From assembly GCA_000469685.2 (NCBI GenBank), contig LS997567.1, positions 23,710,426 through 23,774,425 of the forward strand: a stretch of 64,000 nucleotides of DNA, in the 5' to 3' direction. The position numbers and the translations under genes were made by a program. Below the pieces are notes generated by a model that was given only the letters and a program-made list of their open reading frames with translations, was not told the DNA's origin and did not search any database. Every line of letters starts with the position of its first letter. Positions within the stretch are counted from its first letter, which is position 1. Shown here piece after piece: positions 20,700 to 30,156 of the stretch. Source of the DNA: Haemonchus contortus. Taxonomy: Eukaryota > Nematoda > Chromadorea > Rhabditida > Trichostrongylidae.

Positions 20700-23376
20700 T
20701 TGTTGGCGAATGCAAGGTCTCTTGTTAAGAACTTCAATTCTTTGACTTATCTCTTATCTAGCTTTGACTATAGAGTAGTTGCCATTGCAGAAACATGGCT
20801 GAAGAAGAAGGATAAAATTGAGTCTTATTTGGGCAATGTTTCTCTTTTCTATGATGTTATTAGGTGTGGTAGACCATGGGAAAAGGGTGGAGGAGTGGCC
20901 TTCCTAGTAAAAAAGAAGCTTTTCCCTGCGCTTGTTTTTTCTGAAAGTGTCCCTAGTGCATACGAAGTTGCTGCTGTCGATTTGCAATTCGCTGTCGGTA
21001 AGCTCAGTTTCATTGTGGTTTACAGGGCTCGAAAGTGTTCGTTGGCTAATTCCAAACAGTTATTCAAATGCTTGAGTGATCTCGCTTGTGCTTGCTTTCC
21101 CACTCTTCTTATGGGGGATTTCAACTTTCCTAATATTGTATGGGATTCCGATCCTTATTCCTCTGATTCGTTGGCTGCCGAGTTCTTGTCTATGACTGCA
21201 AATCATAACTTTTTGCAACTTATCAATTTTCCGTCTAGGCTACAGCATTTTCTTGACCTTTTATTTTGTAATAAACTGGAGGTCGTCACTCGAGTCGAGG
21301 AATCCCCACCTCTGGGATCTAGTGATCATTCTGTGGTTAAATTTTTCTCAATGTTTCTTCTCCTAGTGATTATTGGGTTTACTCACGTGATTTCAAAAAT
21401 GCTGATGTAATTGGACTCACTTCCTATTTGGACTCAGTGGATTGGTTTGGGTCTTTTAGTGCTTCGGAGTCTGTCAATGACATGTATGGAACTTTTATCT
21501 TTACTTTACGTCATTGTTTAGAAATGTTTATTCCTTGGAGGAAGTACCCCCTCTCTCTCAAGCGCATACCACTTTATTTGAGACGATTCTAGAGAAAATT
21601 GCGAGCGTATAATACGGCTTCCAAGTCTGATTCTTCTCAGGACTGGGATCTCTACAAGTCTGCTTCTGACAGGTTCGAAAAGAAACTCTTCAAGTTCAAC
21701 TGCTAGGTGGAAAAAAGGTAGTGGAGTCTAAGAATAGAGGGACTTTGTATAAATATATCAATACCAGGCTGAATCATAAGGAAGGTGTTGGCTACCTTAA
21801 AATCGATGGCTCAATCGTTACTTCTGATTTCGATAGAGCAAATTTACTGGCCGATGTTTTTGCACAAGCTTATTCTCGTCAGAATTCGGTTGGAACTCCG
21901 CCCTTGGATAGGACCTTGTTCCCAATTATGGAGGATTCTGTATGGTTGGATCGTCGGGAGATTTTTGAGCTGCTTTCCAAGTGGCATAGATCCTCCTCTG
22001 TAACACCTGACGGCATTCCATTCCAATTAATCAAAATGATCACTTCAAAAATTTCTTCTCCATTGGAATATCTCTTTAATTTGATCTTCTGTCGTAGGGA
22101 GGTCCCCAATAGATGGATACATGCGTTAGTGGTTCCGCTTCTGAAGAAGCCACCTAGTTATGACCCTTGCAATTTCAGACCTATAGGTATAACCTCTCTT
22201 TTTTGTCGGTTGTTTGCGAAAATTTTGAAGAAGAGGATTGTGGGTCATCTTGAACTCAATCGTGCCCTACCTAGCTGTCAACATGGATTTAGGAAAGGGA
22301 AGTCCACGGAGACGGCAATGCTCGAATCGTTGAATGATTGGACTGATGCGCTGGATGCTAAGGATAGCGTCGCTGTTATATATCTTGATTTTCAGAAGGG
22401 TTTTGACCTCTCATGATCTCCTGGTCTTAAAGCTTGTTCATGTGGGTATTCATCCACGGATTGTTGCTTGGATTAAAAACTTTCTAGAGAATCGCACCTT
22501 CCGAGTGTACTCAATGGCAATCTATCTTTAGTTCGAGATGCTCCCTCCGGCGTTCCCCAAGGAGGGATTTTATCTCCACTTCTATTTGCTATTTATGTCT
22601 ATGATTTACCTGCAGTTATTGCTGATGCAGGCGTCAACTGTAAAATGTTTGCTGACGACATCAAATTATATTCCAGAATTCATAATGATGAAAGTTACTT
22701 GCGAATGCAATCTGCTTTGCATGCAGTCTCGCAATGGTCGTATGATTGGGGCCTTTCTCTCTCTCCGGAAAAAACTAACGTTCTTCATCTTGGGCACAAC
22801 AATCGGCGATATGATTATCACTTGTCAGGGGTAGTTATAAAAAAGGTTGATTCCGTTAAGGATCTAGGATTCATTGTTGACAGCAAGCTCTTGTTCGATG
22901 AGCATTGTAGGAGCATTGCCAACAGAGCGGAACAGCGTACGTGTGTGTTTTGTCCTTGCAAGAAAGCCTTGGTTAATCGCATTGAAAGAATTCAGAACAG
23001 TTTTACTAGGAAGGTTTTCATTCGGTCATTGGGCTTTACGTATGGTAGCATTCCGCGTAGTGTTACGAGGAACTCGATGCTTAATTTGGAGTAGCTCAAG
23101 CTTAGACGTAGGAAGAATGACCTGTTAATGGTTTTTAAAATTCTCCATGGCTTGATTGAACTTAAATCGGGTGATTTCTTTAAATCGTATAGGTCAACTA
23201 CGCGGGGCCAGGCTTTTAAGATTCTTCTTCGTCGGCCATGTTCCTCCATTGGTAGGGACTTCTTCACTTTCAGAGTTGGGTCAGATTTTGTAAAAGTTAC
23301 CAAAAAATGTACTATGCCGGGTTCGATTAGTGGTTTCAGGAAGCTATTAGACAGAATTCTCTCTCTCGCAAAGTAG
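20700..23376 (+). pseudogene. LINE ORF2: AP endonuclease and reverse transcriptase, frameshifted
   Basis: The endonuclease part (20700-21410) shows ANARSLVKNFNSLTYLLSSF, AIAETWLKK, LLMGDFNFPNIVWD and GSSDHSVV, so its catalytic blocks look intact. The frame breaks at 21410, and the linker carries a stop near 21590. RT starts near 21721, with NFRPIGITSLFCRLFAKIL, QHGFRKGKSTETAM and YLDFQKGFD. Frame changes follow near 22410 and 22540. GVPQGGILSP and the catalytic box FADD (22648) come next, then VDSVKDLGFIVDS and a stop at 23092. The tail runs open to 23376. The overall pattern is CR1/jockey superfamily. The few breaks suggest modest age. Confidence 0.85.
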
Positions 23377-24078
23377 GTTTGTATTGTGTCAGTTGCTTTG
23401 CTTGTACTTGTCTTTTCTGTTCGGGACCAATTGGTTCCTATCAGTATTCTCGTGGATTGTTTTATTATGAATCTTTTTCTTTCTTCTTTTCTTACTATTG
23501 ATGTATTTTTTTCTGTTCTTCTGATTACATGTGTTTGCCGCATGTAATAAATTGAAAATAGACACTTGTATTGATTTTCGTTACACGCCGTCAGCCTTAA
23601 CATGGCGCATTCACGATTGACACGTCCTGCATAGGTGGCAAAGTCGTCGTTGGGATCCTTGGTCAGCTTCATGCAGGTGTAACGACGACTGAACCACGAC
23701 TGCTGTGGTCCGAACAGGCTCATGAGTGTTGGGACGGCTTCTTCGAATGTGACATCGCGCTGTGTTTTAGGTAAAATATAATTGGAGTACTTACCATAAG
23801 CTGTAGCATCCAGCTCGTGAAAAAATTGGCTCGTCTAGCATCTGAGCGTCCACGGTGAAGATATCTTGATGCCGTTGATACCATGCTTCAGGTTAGGCTA
23901 ACGTCGGGTCATAGCTGAACTCCGCGATTCTTCCTGCCAACACGTCGAAACTTCTGTCTGCTTCCATTGCCTGTGAGATCGATTTCGCCATCTGTTGTCC
24001 TTTGAAAGCGTCTGTGAGTGCCATCAGGAGTTGTTGGAACTGCTGTTCCGTCATTGTTGCCATAATCCTGATCGCTAC

Positions 24079-24276
24079 TGTTACGACTGTGAGCCGCTGG
24101 TAGACGGTGGATCGCCAGGGATATCAGGAAGGTTTATTGGACGAATCGACTGGGACGAAGTGATGAGAGAGAAAAGTAGTCACTTGTAAATTGCTGGGTT
24201 TATATACTGTGTTGTGTTTACCCCTAGTGAGTCATATCAGCGTTCAGTGATCTCAGTAGTCTATGGATACCTAACA
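24079..24276 (-). repeat. 5' LTR of gypsy element 1
   Basis: 198 bp, TGTTAC to CTAACA, homologous to 15286-15470. The gag ATG at 24063 lies only 15 bases inside it, leaving little room for a conventional primer-binding site. Confidence 0.92.
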
Positions 24277-24315
24277 GATGTGCTATCTACGACCAAAAGC
24301 CCATCATTGCTTGTA

Positions 24316-25429
24316 CGTAGGTTGCCTTTTATATTTTGAGATTTGAGAACAGAAACAAATACTATTCATTGATAATCGCTTTACTGCCTTTCAAAATTCT
24401 CCACATTAAGATCTATACACTTTTGCATGGGCTCGAGTCAATTTTTGAAGCACCTTTGCCACTCTGATTGAGGTAACTCTAAAACATGGATTCTGAAAGC
24501 ATCAACGGCTTCTTCAATTGTCGAAAAACGTTCACCTCTCATTTTATTTCTTACGTACGGGATGAGAAGAAGTCACCTGGGGTTCACATGGCTGATGACC
24601 TGTCAAATCGTTGTTTTGAGTGCTCAAAAATGCAGTTGTTTGAGCCGATGTGTGGGGGCTCGCATTGTTGGGGTGAAGAATGATACGTCTTGGAAGTGCT
24701 CCGTGCGCGGGCAACTTTTTTGGATGTGTCTCATTTTGAAATACCCGTACGGTCGACTGCTATTTACTTTCGGGCTCATACGCGTAAACCCATTGTATAT
24801 CACCTGTCGCGATGTCATAGACGTGTTTCGAAGCATCGCGATCGTATTTTTTGAGCATTTCTTCCGACCAATAGACACGAATCCGTTTTTTGGGGGATTG
24901 ACAAATTTTTCAAAAACAATTTTTTTACAGTTGAATGTTCATGCAATATTGAATGTATGCTGGTCCCACTAATGCCTAAGGTTGTTCCAATCTCGCGATA
25001 GGTCACATGACGGTCTTGCAATATTAGTTTGCGCACAGTATCAACCGTTTCCGGAACGACAACTGATTTTAGACGACCACCACGAAATTCGCCTTCGAGT
25101 GAACTATGACCTCGGGTGAACTCACTGTACCATCGATAAACACTGGTCCTGGATGGAGCTTCATCCCCAGAAATTGAACTGAGTTCATCCATGCATTGCT
25201 GTTGAGTTAGTCCACGTCGAAAGTTGTAGAAAATAATCGCGCGAAAATGCTCGCGATTCAACCCCATAACTTGGCCTAAACAAAATCTTATAACTTAGTG
25301 TGAACAACACAAATCGCGCACGAATTCCGCAACATGACCTCAAAATAGTCTAACTTCACGACAGTGGCGTCATTTGCTAGATTGCTACACTAGTGTTGCC
25401 AAATCTCAAAATATAAAAGGCAGCCCTCG
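24316..25429 (-). mobile_element. Mariner element 1, degenerate
   Basis: Terminal inverted repeats share GCCTTTTATATTTTGAGATT (left from 24316, right ending 25429). TA dinucleotides flank both ends (24314-24315 and 25430-25431). Length is 1.11 kb, a little short for mariner, because the transposase middle is deleted. Confidence 0.9.
24375..25267 (-). pseudogene. Mariner transposase relic
   Basis: The N-terminal ~130 residues (25267-24870) are open and carry both helix-turn-helix motifs: HFRAIIFYNFRRGLTQQQCM with SRTSVYRWYSEF, then VTYREIGTTLGISGTSIHSI. Further on only fragments remain: YEPESK, HPNNASPH (the catalytic Asp of the DNAS block is Asn), DFF and RGERFSTIEEAVDAF. Stops and frame changes separate them. 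The normal product cuts and pastes its own TIRs; this copy cannot. Confidence 0.87.
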
Positions 25430-25499
25430 TATTAGTTGGCCCAGTCAGGTTGATCGATGCAATGAACTTTTTGCTTCCCTCATTCCCTTATTGTTTCTA

Positions 25500-25812
25500 G
25501 AGATAAAAGGATAGAGGATAAAATTTTCGACTTTAATCAATCCCGTCTGAGGGATGCGCCCCCACACTCGACTTCCATTGAGAATCGTAGTGGCGTAATG
25601 AGTGCTATGTGGCCTAAACAATGACTTGTGGTGGCCAGCCGATGTGCAAGTCAGTGCTTTTATCCTCCCAAACGAGTCTGGTACCAATGAACCGACCCTG
25701 AAGGGATGGAAGGCTTGGTTGGCCCAGACGGGCATCGATCCGGGATTCGAACCCCTGACCGTGCGTGTGATATAGTGCGCCACTTGCCACTATACCACCT
25801 CCGCCCTTTGGT
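25500..25812 (-). mobile_element. tRNA-derived SINE, family A, copy 1
   Basis: On the minus strand the copy starts with GGGCGGAGGTGGTATAGTGG. The A box (TGGTATAGTGG, 25788-25798) and B box (GGGGTTCGAATCCC, 25742-25755) match tRNA well. A ~200-bp body follows with GGCCAGCCG and GAGGGATGCGCCC, ending in GGATAAA-type sequence. Related copies lie at 31473-31782 and 35107-35266, in the same orientation. Confidence 0.82.
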
Positions 25813-26256
25813 CGAATATAGGCGAAAGGATAGGGATACCGACGGGAGTTGACATGACTTGACTCTGCCCACATGAGGCGAGACGAACACGAAAATTGCT
25901 AATTTATACCCGAGGCGTTCAAATGTGGAACATGTGCAGGCGGCAGATCTAAGGCGCCGATGCTAGGTAGTAGAAAGTAAGTGGAATTGTTCTAGCGGAA
26001 GCTCGAGGAGATCTAGGGGGCGGAACATGCGTGAAGTGAGCGTACTTCAGGTGAAAACACGCAGTCAAGCTGGAATATGAGGGACTGAACCCAACGCGCG
26101 AAGTGTGTCGATGTGTTCAGTTGTAACTCGATAGCTTCAGTTTTCTTGGACCAGAAAAACCAAATTTGGGAGAGCGTAGGCGGTAGGTCAATTTATTACA
26201 AGAAGGAGAGCCAGGCTTTAGCTGGGCGATCCGATTGGTACGTAGATACATACGTG
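25813..26256. other. Unassigned spacer
   Basis: No supported gene or element. Confidence 0.35.
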
Positions 26257-26440
26257 CAGTAGCGCTCAAAAATCTTCGGCCAAATGCTTCTTCAGTCTTT
26301 TCGCTCGTAACCCTTTTCCTACTGGACCTAATGATGCGAAATTTCAATATATGTAACATGGGTGTATTGTGAATAATTACCACTATTATCCTACAATCTG
26401 ATCATGTCCCAGTTATCCTAAAGCTTGAAAATCACTAGAG
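26257..26440 (+). mobile_element. MITE family M, truncated copy 1
   Basis: It begins CAGTAGCGCTCAAAAATCTT and follows the left half of the full copy at 29582-30108 (CCTACTGGA, GGGTGTATTGTGAATA, CTGATCATGT). The right half and the second TIR are absent. Confidence 0.82.
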
Positions 26441-26662
26441 CGACTGCGGCATCACGTGCTGCGGGATGCCGCACAACTTTCTATTGTGCCCAACTAGAGC
26501 TTATTCTAAAGCTACAATAAAAGAAGGAAGCACTGAAGCCTTATTCCCCACTAATCCCCCTCGATGGATACGGAACGCCATGCAAGACAACCACTCGACA
26601 ACGGTCCACGTCACACTATTAAGCGATGGAACTCTGAGTTTGACTGAACCCTTTTTGCTTCG

Positions 26663-26995
26663 CTATGATTGTTTTTTCTGAAGCTTAGACCTTATATGTA
26701 AAGGGGCGCGCAGAGTGCCTCGCTCTGCGCGACCCTTTGACCTTTGATAACCTTTTACTCTAATTGCCATCATCAAACCATTGATAACCATGTAGAATAT
26801 TTGCCACCCAGTGAGCTTTGATTGTTTGTCACCCCGTATCGGCAGGGTGTAAATACCCGTTGCACCGCCGATACGGGACCTTTTCGTGCTTTCAATAAAT
26901 CTGCACAAAGCCACTGCGAGCATACACGCCACCCAAAAAAGGGTGAAGGCTAGCGAGCCATAAACTATGCAACTCTTGTTATCAAACGGGGACAA
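26663..26995 (-). CDS. Unrecognised ORF with two hydrophobic segments
   Basis: 110 codons on the minus strand. Residues ~10-32 (YGSLAFTLFWVACMLAVAL) and ~64-80 (WQIFYMVINGLMMAI) could each span a membrane. The C-terminal third is basic. No family is recognised. Two strong DNA hairpins lie within the frame (26700-26738 and 26833-26877), which argues that structure, not coding, may be the conserved feature. Confidence 0.22.
   Translation of the reverse strand: MSPFDNKSCIVYGSLAFTLFWVACMLAVALCRFIESTKRSRIGGATGIYTLPIRGDKQSKLTGWQIFYMVINGLMMAIRVKGYQRSKGRAERGTLRAPLHIRSKLQKKQS
26700..26738. repeat. Hairpin-forming inverted repeat
   Basis: AAAGGG, one mismatch, CGCGCAGAG, a 7-nt loop, then CTCTGCGCG, one mismatch, CCCTTT. 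The stem is 15 bp with a single mismatch. Confidence 0.8.
26833..26877. repeat. Hairpin-forming inverted repeat
   Basis: CCCGTATCGGC and its exact complement GCCGATACGGG are separated by 23 nt that can pair further (GGTG/CACC). Confidence 0.8.
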
Positions 26996-27045
26996 AGGCG
27001 CTCTGCTCGAACCGTCCTAAAAAAACTCCCGATTTTCCAGGATCT

Positions 27046-27435
27046 ACAAGGTTTACTATCAAGGGAAGGATACTTGGTCGCAGTGGCCATTCAAGGTGAG
27101 ATGTACACCCCTGTAGGTGGTTTCGAATGCTGATCTCAAATCTGTGTTCCAAGTCTGCGAAACGATTCTGGGAACAAAGTCGCGAGAAGAATGCCTCCCT
27201 GTGTTATACCATTGTACCAAACGGATCACCGTGGAGAACATACCCGTACCTGGGCTACGACGGCGCAGCTGGTAGGACGGTGGACTAGTAGGCATGATAT
27301 CAAGGTTCGATTCCTTGATGCATGCGCTTGCTTTGCTTTTCCACGAAATGCCTCCCAAATGCTTGCAAAACCTTTTTGGGCTCATTGTTGGGCATCTACA
27401 AGGCTCCCTCACGATTTCGGCTTCGGGGAATAATA
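27046..27435 (+). mobile_element. tRNA-related repeat (SINE family B), copy 1
   Basis: It shares its full length with the inverted copy at 28545-28895, from GGATACTTGGTCGCAGTGGC to GGCATCTACA.GG. An internal tRNA-like part has an A box-like CGGCGCAGCTGG (27261-27272) and a B box-like AGGTTCGATTCC (27303-27314). The tRNA-like part lies ~210 bp inside the unit and not at its 5' end, which is unusual for a SINE. Confidence 0.72.
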
Positions 27436-28544
27436 AACCAGTAAAATTTTTACCTCAATTGACCGAATATATACGCCTCTCTACCCTGAACAGTTAAGAT
27501 GGTGTTTCGAAATCTTCGGCAGCTATCTGCACGTACGGTAGACGACAGCCGAATGACTCATCCGACCGCATCTCTTTTTGGGAGGGATACAGTCTAGTAA
27601 TACTGTCAGCGCTTTCGAAGCGGTGGTCCAAGTTAACTGGCATTGTTGAGAAAATACTGTAGGACAGCAGTTTATCGCTTTGTACGTACATATGGTTATC
27701 CGCTGATTCTATTCTTGATGTAAACGCCCTTTCAAGAGGCCCTTTCATGAGGTGAGCGTGGTGGTGCGGTGGGGCATGATACCACGGCTGTACTCGAAAC
27801 CCTGGATTCGCTTTGAAATTGTCCTCTATAAGCCTTCATTATTGATTTGAAGCGGTAACCAGTGGGGATGGCTGTCGTGCTGTGGGACTCCTATATTAAT
27901 TTTATGACAGCTTATACTTCCAACTTATCTGCTAATCTCCATAAATGGGCAGATCGGTTCGCTTGTTTCTCCCATTCGAAGAGGTCGGCTCCTTTTGACA
28001 GCCGAACTATAGAAGGCTATGGACCTCCTACCAGCGCCATAAAATTGGAGCTTCTTTGCCAGATCACAAAAATGAAGGCTACGTTTCACTTCCGAACCTC
28101 TATATCCCCACAGCGAGGTTTCTTTCGCGAAGTTACGGGTCTATCGTCGCTATTCTCATCAGGCGACAGGCGACCGCAGAGGATCATTGTGATCACATTT
28201 CACGGACTCGATTTCCTCGGTATAATAACGGGCTTGTTTTCATAGCCTCGAGAAGTACGGTAAAGGTCCTTATTACCGCCTCTTCTTGAAGGTGCCCACG
28301 CTATGCTGCAAGAACGAGAGTCCTCCATCAAATATGATGACACACATTCGGTCAGCAGATTCGCTGGTAACATGTCGAAAAACGTATGATCAGATCAATT
28401 TGGATCTTTTCTCCTTGAAGCCTCTTGAGCCCATTTTGAGCAAATGTTTGGAATTCTTCTTCCGCTGGAGCTGGAGCTCCACCTTTATTTGGCTGGTGAG
28501 GGACAAAAGAAGCTTCCCTTGAAATACTTTCCAGTGTTCTGAAA
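27436..28544. other. Spacer between inverted SINE-B copies, no gene recognised
   Basis: Open frames up to 127 codons (27862-28245 plus) show no family resemblance or splice structure. If the flanking copies acted as one foldback unit, this would be its loop. Confidence 0.35.
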
Positions 28545-28895
28545 TTGTGAAGGAACCCTGTAGATGCCCAACATCGAGCCCAAAAACGTTTTGCAAGCGT
28601 TTAGAACGCATTTCATGGAAAAGCAAAGCGAGCGCATGCATCAAGGAATCAAACCTTGATGTCATGCCTACCAGTCCACCATACTACCCGTTGGGCCACC
28701 GTTGCACAGGTAAGGTCTTTGCTTGGCTCGGCGATCCATTTAGTGCAGTGGTATGACACAGGGAGGCATCAGTCCCGTAACTTTGTTCCCAGAATCGTTT
28801 CGCTGATTTGGGACACAGATTTGAGATCAGCGTTCGAAACCACCTACAGGGGTATACATCTCGTCTTGAATGGCCACTGCGACCAAGTATCCTTC
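28545..28895 (-). mobile_element. tRNA-related repeat (SINE family B), copy 2
   Basis: Inverted relative to copy 1 and alignable almost throughout. The B-box segment (28650-28662, plus-strand GGAATCAAACCTT) carries a TTCG-to-TTTG change. Confidence 0.72.
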
Positions 28896-29417
28896 TCTGT
28901 AAGTGCCACTCACGTGTGACACGTTGACCTCAACTTTAGGGGGAAACAGTTTACCCTGTGCTATAATGAGAGTTTATTTGCCCTAATGCCCTCCCACCTC
29001 TCGCGTGTCAATGATTGCAAGTGGCATTGAAATAGCTTCGTCCATTCAAAAGATGTTGGGAGTTCCACATCAGTAACCACGCATATTGCAAGGAAACATT
29101 CTCATGCAACTAATTAATAGCAGGTAATGTGAATTTGGTAGATTATTTCTACCTTAAAAATTTCTGAATTTTGGCGCCCATAATTTCGGAACGTCCTGTA
29201 CAATAGAGAACTGGACAAGGGGATGGGAAGGGACAGGACGAGTTGGCTGGAGTAGCCACGACGATCTCCATGCCAAGAGACGGCTGCTTTTATACCTTGG
29301 CTTGTGCATCAGCATGATGCAATCTTGATAGATGGCATGATATTCCTCGTACGTGTGGCGACGAGGCTGACGAAATCCTGATGGCTGTCTTGAGCTGACG
29401 AATGACTCGACGCATAC
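28896..29417. other. Unassigned DNA
   Basis: No gene is supported. GGAACGTCCTGTA near 29190-29203 resembles one end of a Tc1/mariner-type element, but no partner end was found. Confidence 0.3.
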
Positions 29418-29548
29418 ATACATACATACATACATAACATAACATAACATAACATAACATAACATAACATAACATAACATAACATAACATAACATAACAT
29501 AACATAACATAACATAACATAACAACATAACAATATATATATATATTG

Positions 29549-29580
<32 letters not shown>
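29418..29580. repeat. Compound microsatellite: CATA, 17 x AACAT, then TA
   Basis: CATACATA units lead into 17 uninterrupted AACAT pentamers (29436-29520), then AACAACATAACA and TA runs (29532-29580). Repeated Met-Leu-Cys-Tyr ORFs on the minus strand are artefacts of the pentamer. Confidence 0.95.
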
Positions 29581-29581
<1 letters not shown>

Positions 29582-29584
<3 letters not shown>

Positions 29585-30104
29585 TAGCGCTCAAAAGTCT
29601 TCGGTGAAATGGCTCCTCAGCCGTACTTTTCAGTCGTAACTCCCTTCCTACTGGATCTATTCATGCAAAATTTCTATATTTGGAGCGTGGGTGTATTGTG
29701 AATATTTACCGCTATTAACCTGCAATCTGATCATGTTCCAGATATTCCAAAGAGCATCAACTCAAAAGCGACTAAAAGTACAGATGATGGTCCTTCTAGA
29801 AACTCTTTCCTTTTTATCATGTCAAAAATGTACGAACGGTAACGCCGAGCACAATAGATTAGAAAAACGCACATAAGGTGCAAACAAGTGGAGACGCCAA
29901 CAACTTTAGTTTTAGCAAAATGTGCTACCGCAACAAACACCTTGCTCTACCTGTGGATATTGCAGCCTTGCAGTGAAATAGGGTTGGGAAGGGTGAAATG
30001 TGCTCTAGTTGGACATATTCGAATTTCGTGTCATTCGGTCCATTAAGAAAAAAGTTATGAAAGAAAAAGCGTCAAAGCATTTCACCGAAGACTTTTGAGC
30101 GCTA

Positions 30105-30108
<4 letters not shown>
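29582..30108. mobile_element. MITE family M, complete copy 2
   Basis: The 527-bp unit is bounded by CAGTAGCGCTCAAAAGTCTT and its exact complement, with TA at both flanks (29580-29581 and 30109-30110). TIR identity extends through TCGGTGAAATG. No coding capacity. It sits between TA microsatellites. The terminal motif resembles that of the Tc1 at 63072, a plausible source of transposase. Confidence 0.92.

Positions 30109-30150
<42 letters not shown>
30109..30150. repeat. TA microsatellite
   Basis: About 21 TA units directly follow the MITE. Confidence 0.95.

Positions 30151-30156
<6 letters not shown>

Larger units (their letters stand above)
19149..23558 (+). mobile_element. U6 snRNA-LINE chimeric insertion (CR1/jockey-type LINE)
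   Basis: TAGACAC occurs at 19142-19148 and 23559-23565 and is contributed once by the interrupted gag codons, so it is a 7-bp TSD. Everything between is one insertion. It opens with a complete U6 snRNA (19149-19251), then the LINE 5' UTR with ~200-bp repeated units, ORF1, ORF2 and a short 3' UTR ending AATAAATTGAAAA. The 5' boundary coincides with the U6 5' end, as expected if reverse transcription of LINE RNA jumped onto U6 RNA. The LINE part seems nearly full length. Confidence 0.88.
18641..24063 (-). pseudogene. Gypsy 1 gag with CCHC zinc knuckle, split by LINE insertion
   Basis: Gag starts at the ATG at 24063 (MATMTEQQFQQLLMALTDAF). An in-frame stop follows near 23895, and the frame continues through DPNDDFATYAGRVNRECAM. 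It is interrupted at ...QYKC by the LINE at 23558 and resumes at 19148 as LVFKSGPQRRRLIRLKLL. Near 18800-18840 CSDCHKVGHKKGFC is a CX2CX4HX4C nucleic-acid-binding knuckle. Gag would form the particle and bind element RNA. The split, the stop and frame changes inactivate it. Confidence 0.85.
15286..24276 (-). mobile_element. Ty3/gypsy LTR retrotransposon 1, split by a U6-LINE insertion
   Basis: Two LTRs (15286-15470 and 24079-24276), each starting TGTT and ending ACA, enclose gag-pol on the minus strand. GATGT occurs directly outside both (15281-15285 and 24277-24281) as a 5-bp TSD. A polypurine tract sits against the 3' LTR. Gene order is gag, zinc knuckle, protease, RT, RNase H, integrase, typical of Ty3/gypsy. 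Without the 4.4-kb LINE insertion the element would be about 4.57 kb. All domains carry stops or frameshifts. No convincing tRNA primer-binding site was found next to the 5' LTR. Confidence 0.92.

Noticed and set aside
21879..22109. Minus-strand ORFs under the LINE RT
   Set aside because: Shadow frames of ORF2.
25700..25812. Functional tRNA gene on the minus strand
   Set aside because: Good A and B boxes, but the same head occurs in repeated SINE copies with a shared body, and the acceptor stem does not close.
29154..29594. Met-Leu-Cys-Tyr repeat ORFs
   Set aside because: Direct translation of the AACAT pentamer and TA microsatellite in all frames.
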